A DNA stretch of 64,000 bases from Sipunculus nudus (Eukaryota > Annelida > Sipuncula > Golfingiida > Sipunculidae): the NCBI GenBank assembly GCA_026874595.1, contig CM049316.1:19799839-19863838 (forward strand), in the 5' to 3' direction. Shown one piece after another: positions 49,701 to 61,700 of the stretch (position 1 is its first letter; each line of letters begins with the position of its first letter). Under the pieces are notes generated by a model. That model saw nothing but the letters and a program-made list of their open reading frames with translations. It did no database searches and was not told where the DNA came from. The position numbers were made by a program, and so were the translations under genes.

Positions 49701-52700
49701 AAAAGTATATAATATAAGGTAATAGTATATAATTAAATATAACATAATATAACATAATATAAAATAATATATCAGTTTGCAAAACCTTGAAACTGCACTT
49801 GTGTTACCACTTTATGTTATCATAGCATTAGAAAGGTCTTTTATATCTGTAAACCTGAACATTGAAAGCCATAAAATGTCTTAACAATATTATTTATATT
49901 ATTACTATGATCGGATTATTATATTTGCTTTTATAAATAAAAAATTCATTCCTTTTGAAGCAGTGTTCAATGGATTTCACATCTTTACTTGAGATGTGTA
50001 ACCATGTGGCTGAATGAATGTTAAAGTAGGAACCTACACCACTCAGCACAGGTGCTGACACCACTTGTTCAATCAGCACATCATATTTATAGTCCAGGAG
50101 GAGAGCTTTGGAAATCCAAACCAGAAAAATCAGTTATTTCTAACTCAGAAATGGTATGGAGAGAGAGATAGAAATTGCTACAGAAAAAAGTTTTTTTTTT
50201 TAGACTGCTGTCAGTGAGGAAATATTTTCATTTAGGTTTGGATAAGAGAGTTCATGACATATGTGCTCATTAAAAACCAGCAAACACCTATTTTTTATCC
50301 TGCCTATATTGTCATTAATTCCAAACACCCAAATACTCAACTGTCTCAAAAATTATTCATGCCTTATATTTGTTTCACCTTTTGATTTGTTGAGACTCTT
50401 TATTTATATAAGCAAGAATGATGTTTGTAATTACAGGTAAAGAAAGCCCTAGCTCAGACAGTAATGGCCATGTCTCACCATGACTATCTGGTGCTTGAGG
50501 GCGGGGAGATCATGATAGAGTTCATCATCAAACAATGTGCACTACCTTGTGATAACCCTCAGGTAAGTCATCTAACGCAAGTCACACCATAGTCATTACC
50601 TTGTGATAACCCTCAGGTAAGTCATCTAATGTAAGTCACACCATAGTCACTACCTTGTAATAACCCTCAGGTAAGTCATCTAATAAAGGTCACACCATAG
50701 TCACTACCTTGTGATAACCCTCAGGTAAGTTATCTAATGTAAGTCACACCATAGTCACTACCTTGTAATAACCCTCAGGTAAGTTATATAATGTAAGTCA
50801 CACCATAGTCACTACCTTGTGATAACCCTCAGGTAAGTTATCTAATGTAAGTCACACCATAGTCACTACCTTGTAACAACCTTCAGTAAAGTCATCTAAT
50901 GTAAGCCACATCATAGTCACTATCTTGTAATAACCCTCAGGTAAGTCATCTAATGTAAGTTACACCAAAGTCACTACTTTGTTATTACCCAAAGGTAAGT
51001 CATCTAATGTTAGTCACACCATAGTCACTACCTTGTGATTACCCTCAGGTAAGTTTTCTAATGTAAGTCAAACTATAGTCACTAACTTTTGATAACCCTC
51101 AGGTAAGTGATCTAACGCAAGTCACACCATAGTTATTACCTTGTGATAACCCTCAGGTAAGTTATCTAATGTAAGTCACACCATAGTCACTATGTTGTAA
51201 TAACCCTCAGGTGAGTCATCTAATGTGAGTCACACCATAGTCACTACCTTGTAATAACCCTCAGGTAAGTCATCTAATGTAAGTCACACCATAGTCACTA
51301 CCTTGTGATAACCCTCAGGTAAGTCATCTAATGTAAGTCACACCATAGTCACTACCTTGTAATTACCTTCAGTTAAGTCATCTAATGTAAGCCACACCAT
51401 AGTCACTACCTTCTGATACCCCTCAGGTAATTCATCTAATGTAAGTCACACCATAGTCACAACCTTGTGATTAACCTAAGGGGGAGTCATCTAATGTAAG
51501 ACACACAATAGTCACTACCTTGTGATTACCCTCAGGTAAGTCATCTAATGTAAGTCACACCATAGTCACTACCTTGTGATAACCCTCAGGTAAGTCATCT
51601 AATGAAAGTCACACCATACCTTGTGATAACTCTTAGGTTAGTCATCTTTTGCAAGTCACACCATAATCACTACCTTGTGATAATCCTCTGGTAAGTCATC
51701 TAATGCAAGTCACATCATAGTCACTACCTTGTGATAACCCTCAGGTAAGTCATCCAATGCAAGTCACATCATAGTCACTACCTTGTAATAACCCTCAGGT
51801 AAGTCATCTAATGTAAGTCACACCATAGTCACTACCTTGTAATAACCCTCAGGTAAGTCATCTAATGAAAGTCACACCATAGTCACTTCCTTGTAATAAC
51901 CCCTCTGGTAAGTTATATAATGTAAGTCACACCATAATCACTACCTTGTGATAACCCTCAGGTAAATTATCTAATGTAAGTCACACCATAGTCACTACCT
52001 TGTAACAACCTTCAGTAAAGTCATCTAATGTAAGCCACATCATAGTCACTATCTTGTAATAACCCTCAGGTAAGTCATCTAATGTATGTTACACCAAAGT
52101 CACTACTTTGTTATTACCCAAAGTTAAGTCATCTAATGTTAGTCACACCATGGTCACTACCTTGTGATTACCCTCAGGTAAGTTTTCTAATGTAAGTCAC
52201 ACTATAGTCACTAACTTGTGATAACCCTCAGGTAAGTGATCTAACGCAAGTCACACCATAGTTATTACCTTGTGATAACCCTCAGGTAAGTTATCTAATG
52301 TAAGTCACACCATAGTCACTACCTTGTAATAACCCTCAGGTGAGTCATCTAATGTGAGTCACACCATAGTCACTACCTTTTAATAACCTTCAGTTAAGTC
52401 ATCTAATGTAAGCCACACCATAGTCACTACCTTCTGATACCCCTCAGGTAATTCGTCTAATGTAAGTCACACCATAGTCACAACCTTGTGATTAACCTAA
52501 GGGGGAGTCATCTAATGTAAGACACACAATAGTCACTACCTTGTGATTACCCTCAGGTAAGTCATCTAATGTAAGTCACACCATAGTCACTACCTTGTGA
52601 TAACCCTCAGGTAAGTCATCTAATGAAAGTCACACCATACCTTGTGATAACTCTTAGGTTAGTCATCTTATGCAAGTCACACCATAATCACTACCTTGTG

Positions 52701-55700
52701 ATAATCCTCTGGTAAGTCATCTAATGCAAGTCACATCATAGTCACTACCTTGTGATAACCCTCAGGTAAGTCATCCAATGCAAGTCACATCATAGTCACT
52801 ACCTTGTAATAACCCTAAGGTAAGTCATCTAATGTAAGTCACACCATAGTCACTACCTTGTAATAACCCTCAGGTAAGTCATCTAATGAAAGTCACACCA
52901 TAGTCACTTCCTTGTAATAACCCCTCTGGTAAGTTATATAATGTAAGTCACACCATAATCACTACCTTGTGATAACCCTCAGGTAAATTATCTAATGTAA
53001 GTCACACCATAGTCACTACCTTGTAACAACCTTCAGTAAAGTCATCTAATGTAAGCCACATCATAGTCACTATCTTGTAATAACCCTCAGGTAAGTCATC
53101 TAATGTATGTTACACCAAAGTCACTACTTTGTTATTACCCAAAGTTAAGTCATCTAATGTTAGTCACACCATGGTCACTACCTTGTGATTACCCTCAGGT
53201 AAGTTTTCTAATGTAAGTCACACTATAGTCACTAACTTGTGATAACCCTCAGGTAAGTGATCTAACGCAAGTCACACCATAGTTATTACCTTGTGATAAC
53301 CCTCAGGTAAGTTATCTAATGTAAGTCACACCATAGTCACTACCTTGTAATAACCCTCAGGTGAGTCATCTAATGTGAGTCACACCATAGTCACTACCTT
53401 GTAATAACCTTCAGTTAAGTCATCTAATATAAGCCACACCATAGTCACTACCTTCTGATACCCCTCAGGTAATTCGTCTAATGTAAGTCACACCATAGTC
53501 ACAACCTTGTGATTAACCGAAGGGGGAGTCATCTAATGTAAGTCGAACAATAGTCACTACCTTGTGATTACCCTCAGGTAAGTTATCTAATGTAAGTCAC
53601 TTAATACTCACTACCTTGTGATAACCCTCCGGTAAGTCATATAATGAAAGTCACACCATAATCATTACCTTGTGATTACTCTTAGGTTAGTCATCTTATG
53701 CAAGTCACACCATAATCACTACCTTGTGATAATCCTCTGGTAAGTCATCTAATGCAAGTCACATCATAGTCATTACCTTGTAATAACCCTCAGGTAAGTC
53801 ATCTAATGCAAGTCACACCATAATCTCTGCCTTGTGATAACCCTCAGGTAAGTCATCCAATGCAAGTCACACCATAGTCACTACCTTGTGATAACCCTCA
53901 GGTAAGTCATCTAATGTATGTTACACCAAAGTCACTACTTTGTTATTACCCAAAGTTAAGTCATCTAATGTTAGTCACACCATGGTCACTACCTTGTGAT
54001 TACCCTCAGGTAAGTTTTCTAATGTAAGTCACACTATAGTCACTAACTTGTGATAACCCTCAGGTAAGTGATCTAACGCAAGTCACACCATAGTTATTAC
54101 CTTGTGATAACCCTCAGGTAAGTTATCTAATGTAAGTCACACCATAGTCACTACCTTGTAATAACCCTCAGGTGAGTCATCTAATGTGAGTCACACCATA
54201 GTCACTACCTTGTAATAACCTTCAGTTAAGTCATCTAATGTAAGCCACACCATAGTCACTACCTTCTGATACCCCTCAGGTAATTCGTCTAATGTAAGTC
54301 ACACCATAGTCACAACCTTGTGATTAACCTAAGGGGGAGTCATCTAATGTAAGACACACAATAGTCACTACCTTGTGATTACCCTCAGGTAAGTCATCTA
54401 ATGTAAGTCACACCATAGTCACTACCTTGTGATAACCCTCAGGTAAGTCATCTAATGAAAGTCACACCATACCTTGTGATAACTCTTAGGTTAGTCATCT
54501 TATGCAAGTCACACCATAATCACTACCTTGTGATAATCCTCTGGTAAGTCATCTAATGCAAGTCACATCATAGTCACTACCTTGTGATAACCCTCAGGTA
54601 AGTCATCCAATGCAAGTCACATCATAGTCACTACCTTGTAATAACCCTCAGGTAAGTCATCTAATGTAAGTCACACCATAGTCACTACCTTGTAATAACC
54701 CTCAGGTAAGTCATCTAATGAAAGTCACACCATAGTCACTTCCTTGTAATAACCCCTCTGGTAAGTTATATAATGTAAGTCACACCATAATCACTACCTT
54801 GTGATAACCCTCAGGTAAATTATCTAATGTAAGTCACACCATAGTCACTACCTTGTAACAACCTTCAGTAAAGTCATCTAATGTAAGCCACATCATAGTC
54901 ACTATCTTGTAATAACCCTCAGGTAAGTCATCTAATGTATGTTACACCAAAGTCACTACTTTGTTATTACCCAAAGTTAAGTCATCTAATGTTAGTCACA
55001 CCATGGTCACTACCTTGTGATTACCCTCAGGTAAGTTTTCTAATGTAAGTCACACTATAGTCACTAACTTGTGATAACCCTCAGGTAAGTGATCTAACGC
55101 AAGTCAAACCATAGTTATTACCTTGTGATAACCCTCAGGTAAGTTATCTAATGTAAGTCACACCATAGTCACTACCTTGTAATAACCCTCAGGTGAGTCA
55201 TCTAATGTGAGTCACACCATAGTCACTACCTTGTAATAACCTTCAGTTAAGTCATCTAATGTAAGCCACACCATAGTCACTACCTTCTGATACCCCTCAG
55301 GTAATTCGTCTAATGTAAGTCACACCATAGTCACAACCTTGTGATTAACCGAAGGGGGAGTCATCTAATGTAAGTCGAACAATAGTCACTACCTTGTGAT
55401 TACCCTCAGGTAAGTTATCTAATGTAAGTCACTTAATACTCACTACCTTGTGATAACCCTCCGGTAAGTCATATAATGAAAGTCACACCATAATCATTAC
55501 CTTGTGATTACTCTTAGGTTAGTCATCTTATGCAAGTCACACCATAATCACTACCTTGTGATAATCCTCTGGTAAGTCATCTAATGCAAGTCACATCATA
55601 GTCATTACCTTGTAATAACCCTCAGGTAAGTCATCTAATGCAAGTCACACCATAATCTCTGCCTTGTGATAACCCTCAGGTAAGTCATCCAATGCAAGTC

Positions 55701-58700
55701 ACACCATAGTCACTACCTTGTGATAACCCTCAGGTAAGTCATCTAATGTAAGTCACACCATAATCACTACCTTGTGATAATCCTCAGGTAAGTCATCTAA
55801 TGCAAGTCACATCATAGTCATTACCTTGTAATAACCCTCAGGTCATCTAATGCAACTCACACCATAACCACTGCCTTGTGATAACTCTCAGGTAAGTCAA
55901 CTAATGTTAGTCACACAATAACCACTACCTTGTGATAACCCTTAGGTAAGTCATCTAATGCAAATCACACCATAACCACCACCTGGTGATAACCCTCAGG
56001 TAAGTCATCTAATGTAAGTCACATCATAGTTACTACCCTTAGTAAGCATAATTTATTTTATTTCCAAGGAATCTTTTATCAGTTGTGAGATTTCAATTGT
56101 TGGCAAATTCTTCTTAACACCTCTAGTGATATCATACTCTTAGCACTATATTCTGTATTGCATGTGCAGTAATAAAGTTAGAAAAAATAGTTGAGTACCA
56201 ATTATCCTTAATGGCTACATGTGTAACAGCATCATGGTAATAAAGAAGCTCAGTCTACATCAGTGACTTGATTAAAGTTGGCAAAGTGTCACTTCAGCAA
56301 CCACAAGTGGAGGTCTTTTATTTCAAGTGCTTATGTTTTGAACCTTGTGATTTGGACCATGTGACATTGTGTAGAACACAGCAATGTTTGCATAGGACAC
56401 TGACAGAGGTACATGTGTGGTATTAACTTCAGTTCTGGTCATTAATTTTTGATCTCGCTAGGTCCGTCGTCCCGCTGACCCTGACTTTGTTAGTGATGAA
56501 AACTTGCGACTGATGTGTGAGAATGTCCTTCAGCTGATGACCACGACAGTGGAGGGCATGGATCTGGTCAGTCCCTTTGTTCATGTTCCATTCAATCTTT
56601 GTAAGACTACTACTTTAAACTCCTGGAAATCTTTAATTTCACCTAATCAAATGTTATATGTAGGTAACAATTACAAACATAATGTTATATTTGAAATTTG
56701 TCTTTATACCATATTGGCAACTATGTTTTTAGTAAGGTGTGAAATATCTAAGTTTTCTAAGTTTAAGTCTATTTTTATTCTCCTGATAAGCCTTGACTGG
56801 AAGATCACTCAGAAATAACTTCACAGTAAATGTTGAGTGAGATATAAGGCATATTAAATATAAAACTAGCTTAAAATATAGTGCACTTTTGAAGAAAATA
56901 AACTCAGCTGTAAAAAAGTGAACATTCATAATAAAATGTTATAATAACATTGTATTATAATTAAAATTATTAAGTATTTGCATATTTTGACCAGAAATTT
57001 GGAGGTATAATAACCATTGTATTGTGAATATTTAATTAAATAATAAATGAAAACAAAATACAATACATATGTTACACTACAGGAGATAAACACTTTCCTT
57101 GGCAAGAGGTCTAAATTCCACCAAACTGAAGACTACAAAAAAGTAAAGATTGATTTCCTGTTTGTATTAAGGTACTTTGGCCAGACTTGTTGGAGTATAT
57201 TATACCTGCTCATTATACTGAGGCTGCAGGCACCATATGTCGCAGCATCGCACATATATCTGTCCAGACGAAGGAACAGAAGCCTGAGGAATACTCACTG
57301 GACTTTGAGAAACTTGGTCAGTAGTAAGGTATTTCCAAAGGAAATTAGAATATATTTAAATGTATGAATTTTTACTTAAAATGCAGTAAAATATGTCACA
57401 TAAAATGTTTTTTAAAAGTTTGGAGGGTCAGCATTATCAGTATTTCAATCATTCATTAATATTGGAATGTTTAATTGTGGAAAATGTTCATAGTCTAAAG
57501 CTTCAGAATTTGTGAATATTTATCCATAGTAAACAAAGATTATTGTTTAACCAAAATGTGATCACTCGTTAAATTTAATAAAAAAAAGAAACATTTTATT
57601 GTGGTGTTACCATAACATTAAGTTTATGGTTCCAATATGCAACAGTCATCATTTGTATGCAAAGAATTAAATGCATATATTTAGATCCAATGTAAAATAT
57701 TGTGTAACATGAACCATGAATTATATCACATTGAAAGATTAATGTAAGATCTTGGGCAGACTTAACTACTGATTGAGTAATGGGCTGCTTATTTATTCAT
57801 ATTTCAGTTAATCTGCCAAAACCACCTGCCATAGTGGCTCGTCTCATGGTGAGTACTAGGGGTATGTAATAAAACTGACATAAAAAATGGCATATTGTAA
57901 TATGCATGTAACCGCACACTGGCCTTCCTACTGGCCTTGCTTGTGAAGCTTGCCTTATAAGCAAAGTGGTAGTTCATCTGACTTGTACGTCACAGGTTAG
58001 GGGTACAAATCCACATTCAGCCCTATTTCTGTTTTCACCCATTACATATATATTGTCAGATTATGTATCATGTCATCATTTTCACATATCAGTGTCTTCA
58101 ATATTTTTGCCAAGCATGACTGAAACTGATTTATTGTAATTAAAAGAAAGTCTTGAGATCTGCCACAAATTTAGACATGTATATGGTTTGGAATTAGTAA
58201 AAGCCCTATAAATGTATAAATGGACATTTTCAAGTAGACTCAATAAACCACACGGTTATCTTGCAATATATTAAAATAAAATGGTTGTAGGCAGGAACAA
58301 GTGGTTGTAAGTACACATTTGACCTTAATCATCATTTACAACTGAACTGCTCACCAGTGCCATTTGGTGGTGGGTGCTTGAATAATTCTTTCTTTTCTTG
58401 TAATTTATTATATGTCAAACTTAAGATTGAAAAATAAAGCAGGTTGACACATTTTGTAGAAATATACAGAAATGCATTTATCTGTAAAATGTAAAGTTTG
58501 TAAGATTCAGGTTTATAATCAGAGGAGATCATCTTTAGACTTAATGTGAAGGAAAACTTATCATACCATCAAGAAAAATAGTGTCTTTTTTCTGAGCAAA
58601 GTGCACAAATTAATGCAGGATCAGTCATGAATATATAACTCTGTGGACTAAGTGGGAAACTCTTACTGCAGAGAAATATGAAAGGGATTTAATGATACAA

Positions 58701-61700
58701 TTAATTGAATAGAAGGTAATATTTGAGCTTGTTTGTTGCATAAAAATTACCAATTATGCATCAAAATCTACCATTTTAGCCCAGTAGAAAAAAATCACTT
58801 GATATTCCAGGTGTTAGCTGGAAGAGCCAGAGAAGGTAGAAACAGAGGAATACATGTCCTGAATGCCATGAGAGGCCTGTCAACCCTGATTCATGAATCG
58901 CTGGTAGATCTGTGGGACACAGTCATACCCAAGCTGACTCAGCACCTCCAGGGTAAATAATTTCTCAATAACTCAGTTTCTCAATTTCTCAATGCCTTGA
59001 ATGCCCTGAAATGTGGCATGTTGGTTCAGCATGGAAGGGTTTATATTTTATATAATTCAGGCAACTTTTGCACTTATTTTGAGGGTCTGAGGGTCACAAG
59101 TCAGATTAGCTCTGCAAATAACTCATTTTGGATAAATTTAGATAAGAGTATATCCATTGCTTATATTTCTGCCTTTACTGGTGTTTGCAAGAAGGATCAG
59201 CCTTGTTATTTAAGTAGCTGTCAGCATGTTTTTGGAATGTACTGAACGTACCTGAAAATTTATGTTTGTTAATATTCTGTAGATGCTCAGGACAGTGAAG
59301 ATGAGTGGTCCCAGAGGAAGTGGGAAGATCTGCTGCTGAAGGTAATGTTAACGAGATATCACACCTGTGTTACCTTCAGTCGTGTGTCCCTGTTGTCTTT
59401 GAATATGTCTGTATGGTTATATATGATATTAAATATGGTATTACATATATGTGTAAAATATAAGAAGCATTTATTAGACAAGTGTATTCTACATGCTAAA
59501 AAAAATTCCTTAATACTGAAAATTTTACATCTTCACAAAGAAAATACTACACTAAATTAAAAAATCCTAATGCAAAATGTTCCTATGACATTGTGACTCT
59601 TTATAATTATTCAGTTAATAGCAATTATTGCATTATGAATAGCATCTTTGTAGCATGTTAGGTGATTTGACAGTTTAATAAATTCAGGTTTTAACCGAGA
59701 CTTTTCAAGTATTATGAGTGTGTAGCAAGTTTCCTAGCATGTGTGATGATTTCTAATTTCAGATGTTGGCAAAGACCCTGGATGTAGTTGATGATGAGGA
59801 CTGGGTGTGTGATGTTGGGGCCGCCCTCAGTGAACAGACAGTACTGTATGACCAGCTACCTGACGAAAAAGTATGAAAAACCAAAATCTTATCAGTAGAA
59901 TTTTAAAAAATATGGCCAAAAAAGTAAGGTTCAGTTCTCAGGCACTTTTTTTCAGATATCAGTCAGGGAGGAGGGTGATTTTTTTACCATTTTGTTGAAA
60001 AGTTTCAATAAAAATCAGATTGCAAACATGCGGTTGTTACTAAAATGCATACATGCATGCCTGCAGGGCCAGTTATGTTTCCGCGTAAACATCAGAAACA
60101 TGTGTGTTTGCATTTATGCATGCACTTTAGTAAAAACCACACATTATCACCCGCAAATAACAAGTGTCGGAAATGCTAGAGCACTAATCGGTAAATTTCT
60201 TGTGAAAATCAAAATAAAATTTTTGATGCGTGGGGGTAAAATTGATGTGGGTGGTGCCTGAGAACCCTACCTTTTTTTATTGGCCCAATATAGATTGACT
60301 TTGGGACCTCCCAGTTTTTGACAATGGTTGAACCAGGGTTTTCCCCATAATTGAAAGATGCTCACCTTTTAAAGGTTAATGACATCATCAGCTTCTGTGG
60401 TCATTGTATAAGGCACAGGATTCGAAGCAAAACAAGCAGGTCGTGCCCCATGGTCATTTATCACTCACTGTGGAGTGTGAATTGGGGGGGGGGGGGAGGG
60501 TTTGTATTTGGTGTAATGACCTAGTAATGGGAACATTTACACACCCAGGCTCACAACAAATAGCAGATAATTTGAGCAGATTAATATGTGAACAGTTTTA
60601 TTGCTGCATTTCAGAATTAATGTTCATAAGCTAATATATAAAAAGTGAAAGTCAATGTAAATATCTTGAATTACAGTCTTCTTACACTTTCATCAATTTT
60701 TAATAAGGTATTTGATGGTATTATAGTTGTTTTGATTTTATTATGAATTTAATAATCATTAAATTAACTAATCTAGTTAATCTGAAGAAAAATTTCAAAC
60801 TTTGATTTGAGAATAAATCAATGCTTCTTTTATATAAATGAAACCTTTTTGAGTGTCCTTTAATATTATTCATTTGCAGAATTTTCTATACAAATGCCTG
60901 GGTGTCATTCTGAGGAAGACTTCAAAAAAAGACTTTGTGAATCGCCATTTAGACCTCGTCTTTAATTCTGTCAAGCACTATAACCAAGTGGAGAGAGAGG
61001 TAAAGGAGTTATTCATTTATATCATGCCACTTTGGGTGCTAAATCTTTTAATACAGTTGTTTGTAATTGAGTTGGTATAACATGGAGTCTATATCTTTTA
61101 ATTAGTAACTTATAATTCATTTCTCACATGGAGTGCTCAATATTTTAATTCAGTTACTTATAGCTAACTTTTTAATATAGTAGCTTTTATTTTTGTTGGC
61201 ACCACATGGTGTTCTACAGCTTTTAATTCAATAACTTGTAAATGATTTTGCAAGCTGAGGAATGCAGTAACTTATAATTGATTTGGCACATATGGAGTGA
61301 TGCTGCTAAACCTTTTAATGCAGTAGGTTTTCCTCTGAAGCTTTTATTACAGCTTGGATAAATTCAGGTAAAAATGAAAGTATATGAATACCAGTGCAAA
61401 TACTTAAAAAATGTATTCATGAATGCATTCATGAATATATTCTTTGATATTATTTTAATAATCATTTCAGTTGTATTTTATTTTAAAAAATCATATGATT
61501 CTCTTATTATTTTTAATCAAAATTATAGTTGGGACAATTTGTAATTATTTTTAATAAATAGTTAAACTCTTATATTATATGTTCTGCTTATACGTTATAT
61601 GGCCAAGTCAAAATCCATGTGACAATAGCACTCCATTTGTTAATAAAATCAATGAAATCAATCCTTCTTCCTGTCTCCAAAGATACTATCGAAATCATAC

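Noticed and set aside
50563-56038. CRISPR-like or protein-coding tandem repeat
   Set aside because: No unique spacers between repeats, 54-bp unit is head-to-tail, the genome is eukaryotic, and each unit has in-frame stops. It is an intronic satellite derived from an exon/donor junction.
57317-57330. Later donor for mroh1 exon 13 (GTAAGG)
   Set aside because: Would include an in-frame TAG; the GTCAGT donor at 57317 restores phase with exon 14.
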